The notes: generated by a model not told the origin, from the sequence alone. A DNA stretch of 64,000 nucleotides from Rhizoclosmatium globosum (GCA_002104985.1 MCGO01000016.1:310001-374000), one strand, 5' to 3'; shown: positions 33,467-45,129, numbered from the stretch's first letter. Translations and numbers: made by a program.

Positions 33467-33665
33467 TTTCAATTTCAATTTTCATTTATTTATCATACCC
33501 GCTGCTTTCGTAATAAACGTGTTCTTACTTCATAACGTGAAATTCTATCAGTATTCACAATACAATGACTAGATTTTGATTGGAACTTCAAGGTTTTAGT
33601 GATAGCGGTGAAAAAGTATGATTACGTCTGTGATTGGACAACAAGACAAAGGTCAGTAAAGCGGT

Positions 33666-33673
33666 TATAAAAG
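33666..33673 (+). promoter_or_regulatory. TATA-box-like element upstream of copy D
   Basis: TATAAAAG lies 40 bp before ATG 33713, a plausible core-promoter position for a short-leader fungal gene. Sequence match only. Confidence 0.4.
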
Positions 33674-33712
33674 CACATAAAGTGCAATTGTCTCAAAAAT
33701 TAAAATTCAACA

Positions 33713-34162
33713 ATGAATTCCGCATTCACCTTGATCTTGCTGACCCTAACTGCTCCATTAAGTCGCGCCCTCCCCACGGGAAGTAGTGGCAAGTCAAGCG
33801 TCACTCAGCCATTGGACCCCATCCTAATGAAGGCTGTTTTACCACCTGTTGCAACTTCCGAAGACTCTCAAGATGGGGTTCCCTTTGGAGGATTTTATTG
33901 CGCCGGATACAACGAGCTTTATCAAGTCACATACCTCGATGCAAAGGGAACTCTTGGATGGCAACTTGTGAATACGTGTTTGGAACCAACTGTTTGTAAA
34001 GTGGACTTGCTCCAAGGATTTGTTGGATGCATGATAGGTTCAAGACCCAGTCCTGCATCAGCTGTAACAACAGTTCTTGACTCACGACCTGCTTTGCCCT
34101 CGTTGGTATCAACTGCTGTTGGCAAGTCCAAATCAAGCACTAAAGTTCCGTTCCTTCCTTGA
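33713..34162 (+). CDS. small secreted cysteine protein, family copy D
   Basis: Intact 149-residue frame, the longest of the family. The signal peptide is MNSAFTLILLTLTAPLSRAL. The core has LPPVATSEDSQDGVPFGGFY, then CAGYNELYQVTYLDAKGTLG, W-x-L-VNTC, TVCKVD and FVGC. It carries an extra Ser/Thr/Pro-rich tail (PSPASAVTTVLDSRPALPSL), which could be O-glycosylated. Copies D and E share QDGVPFG and NTC/STC-LEPTVCKVD, so they are sister copies. Role unknown; extracellular or cell-wall location is inferred. Confidence 0.82.
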   Translation: MNSAFTLILLTLTAPLSRALPTGSSGKSSVTQPLDPILMKAVLPPVATSEDSQDGVPFGGFYCAGYNELYQVTYLDAKGTLGWQLVNTCLEPTVCKVDLLQGFVGCMIGSRPSPASAVTTVLDSRPALPSLVSTAVGKSKSSTKVPFLP

Positions 34163-34301
34163 AAAACATTATTAAAATACCGAAATGAAATACAATGTCA
34201 GTGATCCTAATTTAGAATGATATGTGATTGGGAAACAGCAACAATGGCATTGAAACCACATAAAAAAACATTAAAAAACCACCCATCATCGATTCATCAG
34301 A

Positions 34302-34622
34302 ATGAGAGTTACAAGTTCAGTGACATTGATTCTTGCTTTTATAGCGTTCGTCAACTGCGCGCCAGCGTCAAAACCAGCCAAGGCAACCAAAAACAATCTT
34401 CCACCACTACCACCCGTCGCCTCTTCAGAGACTGCACAGGACGGTGTACCATTTGGCGCGTTCTTATGTCACGGATACAATGATCTGTACCAAGTTGGCT
34501 ACGATGCGACTGGTACCCTCGGCTGGTTGCTGCTTAGTACCTGCTTGGAACCAACGGTCTGTAAAGTTGACTTTGAGAGTAATTACGTTGGTTGTGTGCA
34601 AGGAAAGCGGGGTCAGTCATAG
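34302..34622 (+). CDS. small secreted cysteine protein, family copy E
   Basis: Intact 106-residue frame. The signal peptide is MRVTSSVTLILAFIAFVNCA. A Lys/Pro-rich stretch leads to the core AQDGVPFGAFLCHGYNDLYQ, LGWLLLSTC, TVCKVD and YVGCVQG, ending in a short basic tail and TAG. It has four mature cysteines plus one at the signal-peptide end. It is the last copy before the convergent LRR-SAM gene. Confidence 0.82.
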   Translation: MRVTSSVTLILAFIAFVNCAPASKPAKATKNNLPPLPPVASSETAQDGVPFGAFLCHGYNDLYQVGYDATGTLGWLLLSTCLEPTVCKVDFESNYVGCVQGKRGQS

Positions 34623-34845
34623 CGTTGAATTTATCCTTTTGTTCGAAATATACCAGCACATAAGCAGAATAAATACGATACCCCTTTGATTCATTATTAA
34701 GGAATCATTGCTCCACTTGTAAGGCCAAGGAGAGATTTCGAAAACTCAACATCTTTCTACAATTACTACGTTCGGTAACAAAGTCAATGGGTTTTAATAA
34801 TAGCATAATTTCATGGTAAATCGTAATAATAATCAATAATAGTCG

Positions 34846-36921
34846 TCAGGCAGCTGAGGACGTCGCATATGGTGGGGCTGTCTCCTCCAAACGTGCCAAC
34901 GTCTCATCATTAATCTTTCTCAAGCTATCCAACGCGTTTCGGAAGCGAATCCGATGACCCAATGACGGAAACATAAAATCATCCACTATCGACAGCAAAA
35001 AGGTTCGTCCATCAAGTTTTTCATCTGTTGAATAAGGTCAGTTGCTTTCAATCAAGTATGTACCAACTTACGTTCAATCAAACCAAGAATTTCAGGAGTT
35101 GCCTCGTTTTGAGACGCCCACGCCATCACTTGCTGGACAGACCATTGAGAAGGTAAAGACGGAAGCCTCAAATCTCCAAACATAGTATATTCTCCTTCCT
35201 CAACGACGTCAATTGCTTTGTAACCTGAAGAAGCACGAATACCAAGATTTTGACCAGACAAGTTATTCATTGCACAAAGAGAGACTTTGGATTCTTATCG
35301 ATGGGTTCTACTAGTTGGTCCGCCATCTGGAACGTCCCAAATGAAGTCGTCGAACTGCTTCCTGGCAGAGATGGCCTTAATGTAATGACAGACTGGTTTG
35401 GCTGTGGACTCGGGCTTTTAATTGGTTGGATCTGATCTTGTAGACTCCATAGCCGAGCAACAATACAACAACCAAAGATCCAACAACAGCCCCAGCAATA
35501 ACTCCTACATTGATGCCAGCTTCATAGTTATTTGAAGGTAAAGTAGTGGTATTCGAATATGTTGTAGTAGTGTTTTGTTGTTTGAAAGACAAACATTATT
35601 CACGTTCACCACGCTGTTGCTTTTCGCGTTTTCGAAGCAATTTCCATCTAATGCAACGTTGTTGGCATTTAATTTATAGAAGCAAGCAACGTAGGAGGGA
35701 GGATCGGGATCGATCCAGTCAAATTATTGTTCGCAAGGTTTCTACAAAACAAGATGTTATTGAGAAAGAAGATAAATAAGAAGCCATACAAGTATGTTAG
35801 GGAGGTCGGCAGATTTGGCATACTGCCTGTCAGCTGATTATCGTGAGCCTCGCTTTCAGGCTAGTGAATAGGAGATAGGTATCAAAATTAAGTCCTTACA
35901 ACATGGTTAAATTAGTTGCGGAGAGTGACGGGATACCCCCGTAAGACTGTTGGAGCTGACATTGCTAGACGGGTCGGGTCAGTGAAGAAGAACAGAAGTT
36001 GAAACGTACAGATACTGTATTGTGGTCGGCAGAGATGGAATTGTGCCAGTCAGCTTATTACCTGAAAGTTTTCTAATGCAAAGTTACTACGCAATCGATA
36101 TTTCCTTTATGTACGTACAAGTCTTTCAACGTTGGAGGAAGCGACGGTATAGTTCCATAAAATTGATTGTCATTTACCACACTAAACGAAATTGTAAGTG
36201 TAAGTCTATGCAAAGAAGGAAAGAATCATACAAATTGGTCATGCTTGAAGAAAGGGTTGGGAGAAAGCCAGAAAGGTTGTTCTCTCCCAAATTTCTGTGA
36301 AAAAAAATGCCCAATTATCTGTTAATGTGACTTCTATGGTATTTTCTTACAATAGTATAAGACTTGGAGGAATCGGAGGAATCGAGCCAGTGAGCTGGTT
36401 TACATATGCAACGCTGATTCAGAGAATGAAAGCCTTTAGCCAGAGGGTCCAAGGTAAACAAATCCTTACAAATTACAATCTTGGGAGGGAATTTTATTAT
36501 TGATCCTGTGAATCGGTTGACGGCGACGAACCTTATTCGTCAAGAAAGTGAGATGGTCATACACTTTGGCAACAAATGAAAACTTACAGATTGACCAACC
36601 GGGTAAGTTGACTGAAGTCAGGGATCGGACTTGGAGCCAGATTTGATAATCCCAAGTTGCTAGCGTGGGAGGTTAAGTCCTCGCAGAACAGTTTAGACAA
36701 CAAACTCACATAGTATCTATAAACCCACTCGTATCGCAATGAACATTGCAATCTGCACCGTTACACACGATATTGGCTGTGTCACAACAGTTGATGTTTG
36801 CTGGAAACACAGCGGGCCAAATCCTGTTTGCGATAACACAATCCAGCGAAACAGAAGCGTTTTGAGCATTTGCAGTGGACACAAGTAAGAGCGCAGCTAC
36901 CGCGGCAACAATTGAATGCAT
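34846..36921 (-). CDS. receptor-like protein: signal peptide, leucine-rich repeats, one membrane span, SAM domain
   Basis: Single-pass cell-surface protein with about eight plant-type LRRs outside and a SAM protein-interaction domain inside; role in signalling is inferred. ATG 36921: MHSIVAAVAALLLVSTANA, then a cysteine-rich cap (CCDTANIVCNGADCNVHC). LRRs follow as separate small exons between about 36690 and 35690, each reading N-x-L-T-G-x-I-P (for example NQLTGSIPPIPPSL, NNLSGFLPTL, NKLTGTIPSLPTTIQYL, NSLTGGIPSL, NQLTGSMPNLPTSLTYL, NNLTGSIPILPPTLL). Then a membrane helix (VGVIAGAVVGSLVVVLLLGY, about 35510-35440) and a SAM domain (PSQWSVQQVMAWASQNEATP, then FMFPSLGHRIRFRNALDSL), ending at TGA 34848-34846. 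About nine or ten short introns. No kinase domain is present. LRR-SAM proteins of this build are familiar in chytrid genomes. Confidence 0.82.
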
Positions 36922-37148
36922 TGGAGTGACTTTTGTTTGAGGTGTATTCTTCAAACTCTTAACTAGTATGTTGTTGAACAACGAAAGCTGTGCTGAACCT
37001 TAAAAAACTGAAAACAAGCATGGGCTATCATTTAAACCGAATCTTCTTTCCTTGATTCTTAAATCCTTCTTTTCAGCGTTATTTCAAAGATTTAGAGTTA
37101 ATTTACCTGATCCATGGCCCATGAGCCCAAAACATCAATATCTTTTCG

Positions 37149-38833
37149 ATGAAACGCATCACACCAGCCGAGCTTTCGAAGCACAACACCGTTTCAGACG
37201 CGTGGCTTTCGATTGACGGGCTTGTGTTTGACGTGACGGACTTCCTCGAGGGCCACCCGGGCGGGCGGCGCGTGATGCTTCCGTTTCTCGGCAAAGACGC
37301 GACGGCCGAGTTCCGCCGCTTTCACAACCCAAAACTGTCCTCGGAAAGTACGCGCCGAAACTCCAAGTCGCCGTGCTTGGCTCTGTCGCGGATTCGGATG
37401 TGGATTCGAATTCGAAGGTGGCGTTCGCGGACCCAGTTTGGACCAGGGTTGGAAGTCGCCCTACTACAAGGAAAGCCATCATGTGAGTGTATTGGTTAAA
37501 TGCTCAGTGTCCATGGCTGATTGCGTCGATAGCGCGTAAGAGCGTGGGCTCGCGACTTGGTCGATAGGGAACTCATGCCTTACATTCACGAATGGGACAC
37601 GGCAGGGGAAGTGCCAATTTCAGTGTACCGCAAAATGGGTGAGCTTGGACTACTCTCTTGCATGATTGGTGTCTTTCCATGGCCAGACTATGCCCCTAAT
37701 CCGCCACCGGCTGGTGTAAACCCTGCTGAATGGGACATGTTCCACGAGCTCGTCGTAACAGACGAATTGAACAGAATCGCGTCTGTTGGAATCAATCAAT
37801 TCTTCTGGGTCACTCCTGCGATCGCGTTGACTCCCATTATCCACTTTGGAACTGCAAAAGAAGGAACTCCTCATCAAACCTTGTTTGAGCGGTCAAAAGA
37901 ATATAGCCCTTGGAATTACAGAGGTTAGTCGTAACCTTCCTTTAATCTGACATTGCAAATAACTCATCATCATCAGCCATATGCGGGAAGTGATGTCGCC
38001 AACATCTTGACAACAGCCACCAAAACTCCTGACGGAAAGCATTACGTTCTGAATGGAGAAAAGAAGTGGATTACCACTGGTAACTGGGCCGAGTATTTTG
38101 TGATCGCCGCGACTGGTGGAAAAGGAATGGGGGAATCTCACTTATTCTTGTCGATCGCACAACTCCCGGCTTCTCCTCGCGCCCTGTACCATGTCAAGGC
38201 TGCCGCGGATCTGGAACCGCTTACTTAATGATGGAAGACTGCAAAGTCCCAGTCGAAAACTTGATTGGGAAGGAAAACCAAGGATTCAGCTACATCATGA
38301 AAAACTTTAACCACGAGCGTCTCTCGGGCACAATCGCAACTGTCCGTTTGGCCCGTGTATGTTACGAGGAGGCATTTGTCTATGCGCATAAGCGACGAAC
38401 GTTTGGAAAGATCTTGTTTGAACATGGTGTTATTCGTAATAAGTTGGGACACATGTTGAGACAAATTGAAGCGACGCAGGCTTGGGTTGAGTTTATTTGT
38501 TACCAGCTCACTCAAATGTCAAAGGAGGACGCTTTGCACAAGATGGGAGGACCTACTGCGTTGTTGAAGGCGCAGACTACTCAAGTGTTGGAATATTGTG
38601 CGAGAGAAGCCAGCCAGATTTTGGGTGGTGTTTCGTACACAAAAGGCGGGCTGGGTGAAAAAGTGGAACGCATCTACCGTGATGTTCGAGGATTGGCGAT
38701 TCCTGGTGGTTCCGAAGAGATTATGTTGGGTAAGTGTATAACTTTCTAATTTCAACTCTGATACGCTTTTATACCAGATCTTGGAGTCAGACAAGCCCAA
38801 AAGATGAGTGAATCGTTTGGCGCGAAGCTTTGA
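37149..38833 (+). CDS. cytochrome b5-acyl-CoA dehydrogenase fusion protein
   Basis: Flavoenzyme of fatty-acyl oxidation with its own N-terminal haem domain. ATG 37149: residues 1-75 form a cytochrome b5 domain with the haem-ligand motif HPGG (FLEGHPGGRRVML) and a second histidine in FRRFHNP. An acyl-CoA dehydrogenase follows: RAWARDLVDRELMPYIHEWD, PYAGSDVANI (substrate/FAD loop), KWITTGNWAEYFV, ENQGFSYIMKNFNHERL, QILGGVSYTKGGLGEKVERI, and IPGGSEEIMLDLGVRQAQK near the C-terminus. Introns near 37482-37531, 37922-37976 and 38729-38775. The stop TGA is at 38831-38833. Frame breaks near 37335, 37440 and 38155-38210. Fungal b5-ACAD fusions are known; the fatty-acid class handled cannot be told. It is divergent from the LRR-SAM gene across 227 bp. 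Confidence 0.92.
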
Positions 38834-38865
38834 TTGAAAATAAAAAAAAAACTTTATGGAAGATG

Positions 38866-41800
38866 TCATTTCGTCAAGTCATAACTGACTGTATCTTTGG
38901 TGCTAACAACTTCCTCCGTTTTCTTTGACGGATCTCCATGAACTGACCGTTCGTCTCGAGCGGTATTATCCACTCTCGTCACTTTAATATCATTTGTACT
39001 GATTGCTCTGGCCTGTAAATTTGTTGTGGATGCAGCAGACAAGTTCGAATTTGAATTTAACGATTTATCACCGATGGCTTGGGAGCGAATCGGTCTTGCG
39101 ATTTCGATAGATCCCATTTTCGACCGTTTTACAGCTGTTGGTGATTTAATTCCTACCTCGTTGATGCTCGAGACTGACGGAGATCCCAATTTGCTTGCTG
39201 CCAATCTACTCGCCATTCCCTTTATACTACCTTCATGCTTTTCATAGTTATGACTCAGCCAACGAATCATATGAAGAAAGAGTGGAAGGAGAATCATGGT
39301 ACAAATTTGGGCCATAATGGCAGGTGTCGCCTCAAACACGTCCAAATAAATCCGGAATCCAATCAACGTGAGGATACCTAAACTTATTTCTCGATTCAAG
39401 AATGCTTCCATGTGCGAATGATAAGGTTGCCAGTAGATGCGTGTCGAGCAAATGAAGCACAGAAAGACCAAATACACGTTCACTTGAATATGCTCGTCGA
39501 GGTTGTTAAGCAACGTGAAAATCATGGCTACGACGCCCTTTTCAAAGATTGTCACGGGCATCATGAAGAACATGTCTGGTTTAAACATGAGATAGAAACA
39601 TTGAAATAGTTTCTGTGCGTTTCCAATATCGTCCGTTTCGTAAATAATTCGTTTTGCTAGATATAGTTTACGCAAAAAGAGTCCCAATCCGATTGGAAGA
39701 ACACCTAGAAGCAAAACAAGAATGGCCAATGCAATGCAAAATCCAGGAATGTGGTCGCTGCTGTAGCAAAGAACGTCGGGAGCATTTTGAACAACATATT
39801 GACCCTCGACATCCATACACGGAAGGCTAAAACATATTATTAAATCAGTTGAGTCATTCTTGATAGGGATAAGAAAGGACCCTCACATTCTCAAGCTTGC
39901 ATCCACAAGTGGCATCACCAAAAACATCAAGGCAACAATAACAGCTCGAAAGCAAATCAAGCTCATACTTTGTCCGCGCATATAGTATGGGGTCCAATTA
40001 CTGATTGACCCTCCAAATCCAAAATTCTGTGCTATTCTCACTGCGAAAAATATCATTCCAATAAATGTCAGAACTAACGCAGGCAACAGGTAACGAAACA
40101 GCAACTTAGCAACCCCAGAAATAGGCAACGTGCAATCATGTACAACGCGATCAATATCAAGTGTCGTCACAGCCAAAAACGGAACCAAAAACTTGAGCCC
40201 ACCGATTTCCAACTGACTCCCAAAAAACAACCCGCAACTTGGAAATAGAAAAACAAGATTTCGACTGTAGGCACTTCTTCGTACGGCAAGAACAGCAACA
40301 CGACAGCCACAACAAACGATCCCAACACGATTCCGAGTAAACTAAGGCCAGGCCCTGACGAACAGTCCTACATTCAGAGTTCCAAAGAAAATGATTTTCT
40401 TCTGTACATTCTACACACAATGGGCCGGAATGCCCATGCGCACACGTTCCGGCTAGACAAGCTGTGTCTTGACAGCAGACGTCTGGAAACGGACATACAT
40501 ACGATACGGGTTCACTATAAATTTTCGATACGACATCCATTCTCCAGTACGGACTTTCACTTCTGAACCTCCTGGACAGTACATATTTGGAGGACAGTGC
40601 TAAGAGTTGGTTAGTTTTAGAAATTATGTTGGGACTAACAAGTACCAAGCAAACATCGGTCGTGTTTTCCTTCCAGTTGTATGTTCCGCTTGGACATACA
40701 ACACATTGGTATGTGGATCCTTGGTTGTACCGACCATAACCTTTCGGGCAATTTTCTGAAACCATGAAAGATTAATTTGAAAGCTTAAAAATGAAGGGGT
40801 GAATTAGTTACCTGCTGATTGAGGCGCTTTCGGAATCCATGTTGACCATATTGCTTTGTTTTCTTGAACCCATCGACAAGCGATATCATCATATGTGCTG
40901 ACAGCGAGGCTCTCCACTTGAAGTATTTTTCGCATGATTCCCTCGGCAATGGCAAATTGACTGGCAAGTGACTGAAGCTCTGGGAAATCAGCCAGGAATT
41001 TTGGAGTTGCGAGTTTGGAAAGGAGTTGCGTTGGAAAGTCGGATGTCAGCGGAAACATTCGATCTATGGAATGTAAGTAAATGAATTCGTGGGTATAAAT
41101 CTCAGAAGTACTCACTGACAGAGAACTTGTAATACTCAAATGGAACATTCGCAGGAAACAACACTTTCGTCACCGGCTTCGTCGAAACGAAAAACGACGG
41201 CATCCAGTTATAGAACATGATGTTTTTCTTTTGATTCAATGCGTTTGATAAATTCTGTTGCATTGGAAGCACCCAAGAAGTTGATGGTGAAGTTTAGGCC
41301 TGTCCCGTCAATCAATCTTTGAAGCATATCAATGGAGTATGTGGGATCATATGCTAGTACTTCGACACAGTTTGATGAATTGCCTCTACACTGTCTCGGT
41401 ATGTACTGCCCATCTACACAACTCGTTGGGTTTCCGTTGCATTTTACACCCACACCGTGGTTTTTCGGTCCCTTTTCCGTAAACACTGATAAAGCTTGCG
41501 GATTTTTGTATGCGCGCCAAAAGTCGATGTTGAGGTTTGAGTAGTTGTTCAAGGTGTACGTTGGAATGTAGAGACCAACTGAGCCAGAGTATCCCACTGA
41601 GCCCAGGTTCACAGCGACAAAATCTTGGCGAGTCATATTAATGAAAGCGGGGACATCATTAGGCCCTTTCATGCATATCATATTTCAGTAAATGGCCGAA
41701 TAAATATTGTTGCCCACTCACAAACTTCGAGCTCCAAGTCTATGGCACTATCGTAGAACTCATTGCTTGGTTGAAAACCATCCATCTGTCGTTAATTAAG

Positions 41801-42249
41801 TGAGAAGACCGGAGGTATGTAGTAATGGTGTTTTCTTCTCAACTGTAACAACGACATTCACTCTAAAATGAACATTTAGCTTGAATGATACTCAGGATTT
41901 TACGATAGCGAACCTGTATCCCATCGCTTGCAGGATGTATTGCATAATATATGTTGTGATGAAGTAGCTGTCACTGGAATCAAAGTGGCATTCAGGAAAT
42001 CCCCACAAAAACGAAACAATCATAATCACCGCGGTTGTATTAATAAAACTATTGGCCTCTTAGAGGCTGTGAATAGCTCTCCTTTTGAATTCTTCAGAGT
42101 ATTCCAACCAAACCCGAATCATTCAGCCGACAAGTAGCTCCATTGGCGAACACTGGATAGATGCCGTATTTCGACCAATTTACGTCAGCATATGATGTAA
42201 GAGATAAGAGCGAAAACACAGTGAGAAGTATGAAGGCGAATCGACACAT
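38866..42249 (-). CDS. large receptor-like protein: periplasmic-binding-like ectodomain, Cys-rich stalk, multi-span membrane domain
   Basis: Probable chemosensory or other surface receptor. ATG 42249 opens a signal peptide (MCRFAFILLTVFSLLSLTSY). The ectodomain (about 42180-40800) has features of a type-2 periplasmic-binding fold: VCMKGPNDVPAFINMTRQDF, YDPTYSIDMLQRLIDGTGLN, FTINFLGASNATEFIKRIES. A cysteine-rich stretch follows (CPKGYGRYN, CVVCPSGTYNW; CCQDTACLAGTCAHGHSGPL, CVECTEENHFLWNSEC). Then about seven to nine hydrophobic helices (40330-39290) and a Ser-rich cytosolic tail to a stop at 38866. Introns near 41690, 41110, 40790, 40610 and 39870. Frame breaks near 42100, 41210 and 40340. 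The N-terminal exons between 42120 and 41700 are only partly resolved. The overall plan resembles class-C-like receptors, but the membrane part does not match a named family that I can confirm. Confidence 0.72.
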
Positions 42250-42369
42250 CACTGGTAAATCCCAGACAATCTTAATTGTTCCACAAGACGAAATGAGCTC
42301 TAAAGATTTTTTATATGTTTGAAGCCAACAAAAAGCAGTATGTTTCATGTTCAAGATATTGCGATGGAA

Positions 42370-43297
42370 TCACGACTTGTATTCAAACCATAACGTGTCT
42401 GTTGTAGCACCTCCATTAATGCCTTCCTTGCAAACAATTCTCGCTTCTACGACAGATACCGATGCGGCATATTTATCTTCTATAAGTACTGGATCGTCCT
42501 TTCTTTCATGCGAAACAATCCATACGGTGTCATTTTCCTCTCTAGCGTAAAATGGGGATACGATCCTAATAATCTGGTCAATAATACATGAATTAAATAC
42601 AAGGAATACTTGTACCTTGAACAGAAACGACCCAATCGACATACTGATTGTACACATCCATCAAAGCAACACTCCCTCCAGAGTTTCTTCTCGTTTCCTT
42701 CGCTTTCGTTCAGGCATACTCAAAACGCCTGAATGCAACGACCAAAACCGTGGAAGGTATTTTTCGGTGAGATCAGAGACACCAAAGAAACACGGTATAT
42801 TATAGCTTCGCGATGGTGTTGACAGATTGTTGAAGGAGGGCGAGGGTAAACCGGATTTGGTCAGATGAGTCGTGAGCAGGGTGAAAGAAGGTGGACAGGT
42901 CGTCGATGAGGATGCAAGAAGGCGGAGGTTTGCGATGGAATAGGCAGCGAGGCAATGAGTGATCGCAGCGCGTTGTGTGAGGAAGGGTAATGCATTGATG
43001 CGAGACAGGGTTGAGTTCGAAGGTGGAACTTGAATGTACTCTCGAGAAGGGCAGACTCAGTCCTACTTCAAACAAACCCAATCCAATTAATCGAACCTTT
43101 GTTTATTTCTTTGATTTGAGAAGCGGCAACTCAGTCGGGCGCTTTCTGCAAATGAAGAGCACGTGCGCGGCGTCCGAGTCCGTCGAGTCCGCGATCCGAC
43201 ACGCCACGTCGAACAGAAGCGACGTGCGAAGACTGCGCGGGCTACTCTCAAGAACGAAGCCGCGCCGTCGCTCGTCGAAAAAGGAAGGCCGTCGCAT
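42370..43297 (-). CDS. SWSAP1/RAD51-paralogue-like ATPase (tentative)
   Basis: Possibly the partner of a SWS1-type protein in homologous recombination. From ATG 43297: RRPSFFDERRRGFVLES, RTSLLFDVACRIADS, AAHVLFICRKRPTELPLL. After an intron comes CILIDDLSTFFHP (Walker B-like) and DQIRFTLALLQQSVNTIAKL. Then, with a frame change, VSDLTEKYLPRFW and a basic end, and a last exon ending DTLWFEYKS at 42370. The order of P-loop strand, VLFICRKRP strand, Walker B, then a helix and YLPRFW parallels animal SWSAP1 (VLFLTRRPL...LLLDGLEEYL...RYFP). The P-loop has lost its GKT motif. The middle (about 43090-42960) is uncertain and could contain an intron. Treat the name as a hypothesis. Confidence 0.4.
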
Positions 43298-43499
43298 GTT
43301 TCGGACATTGTTTTATTAAGACAAACCACTGCTTCCATAGTTGCAATAGCCTAAATTGAGCATCTCGTTGTAAAAAGTATCCCTGCATATTGTTAAAATC
43401 ACGGTTGTCAAAGTGACTTTTAACCAGTTATAGAGCAAATCCAATTTCTAAACCTCTTTCCACAAACACGGACTTGCCAGTTATTTCCAGGCAGCTAAT

Positions 43500-44094
43500 T
43501 TGGTGAGTCTTTGGAACTGTGTTGAAATGCAAGACCTCCCTGTGTCAATCCTCTCACTTTGGGACTCTATCGCATCATTTTCTGCTAACTCCTCCCTTTG
43601 AGAAGCCAATCGCGTCGTCAAGTCTTGCTGCTCGAGTTCAAAATTCGAACTCGATTGTCTTTAGCTGCAACGTCTTTTTCAAGTTAAATAATTCGCGCAT
43701 TTGATGCATTTAACTGCTGCTTGAGAAGTTCAACACCAGTTTTGTCCCTGAAACCGCTATTAGTGGTTAGTGTGATACTTTGTTTCGAGCCTGCAAACAG
43801 TAAACACATTTAACGCATTGAGATCTGGAAAAGATATCGTCGAAAGAGAACACGATGTGGCATTTCGTGATGCGACGAGTCAAAGTCCATAATGAGGTCA
43901 AAGTAATCCACATGAAGGTCGTCGGCCATGGAGACTCCGCTGTTGATAGAACATGTACCGAGATGAGATTGAAACGATTTCTCTTCCCAGCTGTATAGTA
44001 TGCACTGAAATCAAGGGTGCACTGCTCAAAGGTTTGGAATAAATAACACACAAACGGATAGTCTTATCCAAAAGCCCAATCAGAAATCGATTCA
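43500..44094 (-). CDS. hypothetical protein, coiled-coil C-terminus, exon structure unresolved
   Basis: A candidate start MNRFLIGLLDKTIRLCVIYS lies at 44094, only 21 bp from the divergent GNA1 ATG. Conserved-looking pieces occur in three frames: LDFSAYYTAGKRNRF, DDLHVDYFDLIMDFDSSHHE, and a helical KTGVELLKQQLNASNA and VAAKDNRVRILN end. This suggests a globular head followed by a coiled coil, but I do not recognise the family and the frame changes are not explained. Confidence 0.25.
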
Positions 44095-44115
44095 TAAATC
44101 GTTCAAACAACTTCA

Positions 44116-45129
44116 ATGGCACTCTTCAGCGACTCCCTCATTTCTCCCGAAGTTGCGAAACAAATCAAGGAAGGATACACGATTCGTCCGCTTCATGGTG
44201 GAGACTACGAGAAGGGTGAGACATCTTTGTGAAAAGCACCTGCCTTGTGCTGCCCTGCCTTCAGTGATCACATATACTAACTGTACCTATTAAACCGCGA
44301 AAACAGGATTCTTGGACACTCTTGGAAGCTTAACAAGTGTTGGACCTGTGTCCAAGCAACAGTTTACAGGTTCGCACCCATGCCATTCGCACACATGGAT
44401 TGAACTGCCGATATAACTCATACAATCAATAGAACGCTTCAACTACATCAAAGCGCGAAACGATACGTATTTTACGATTGGTGAGACGAATATTCGAACC
44501 TACAGCATAAACTGTGTCCTAATGAGAAGGGGTGGGTAGTCGTTGAAGACTTGAAATCGGGTAAGATTATTGGAGCCGGGAGTATTATTGTTGAGCGCAA
44601 GTTTGTGCATGGGTGTGGTCTTCGTGAGTAGCACCCAAGTCTTGCAACCGAGTATGTATAACAATATATTTTATAGGTGGGACATATTGAGGACATTGTC
44701 ACGGCTGAATCTGCTCGTGGTTTGAATCTGGGTCGTTTGTAAGTCCTGGAATACAAATTCAGATGATTGCCAATTGTGATCTTACTCTGTGGTTCAGGAT
44801 TATTGAGACGTTAAAGTACATCGACAAAAGAATGGATGCTACAAAGGTGAGAAAACGCGTGAAGAAGTTGAAAATAGTTCATGTTGCTGAAATCTACTTT
44901 CCAATAGTCATTTGTGAGTCTTCCACTTGCAGCATGGGTATGACAAATAATTATAATATGGATTTATAGTGGATTGCGCTGAAAAGAACGTCCCATTCTA
45001 TAACAAGTGCGGATTTGTACAAAAGGTGGAATTTTACTCTTTTGCTGATGTCCCAATTAACTCCATGGACAGGAAGTCGAAATGGCCTGGTATATCCCCG
45101 AGAACGAAACCATCAAAGCAAAGTTGTAA
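44116..45129 (+). CDS. GNA1: glucosamine-6-phosphate N-acetyltransferase
   Basis: GNAT-fold enzyme that makes GlcNAc-6-phosphate from GlcN-6-P and acetyl-CoA, on the path to UDP-GlcNAc and chitin. Exons joined by GT...AG introns give MALFSDSLISPEVAKQIKEG, YTIRPLHGGDYEKG, FLDTLGSLTSVGPVSKQQFT, ERFNYIKARNDTYFTI, VVEDLKSGKIIGAGSIIVER and KFVHGCGLVGHIEDIVTAES. Then ARGLNLGRLIIETLKY (the acetyl-CoA pyrophosphate loop R/Q-x2-G-x-G/A region), DCAEKNVPFYNKCGF and EVEMAWYIPENETIKAKL, with the stop TAA at 45127-45129. At least seven exons. The exon holding the strand before LDCAEKN (about 44870-44990) is not clean. A poly(A)-signal-like AATAAA lies at 45206. Close to 160 residues, as in yeast Gna1. Confidence 0.93.
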
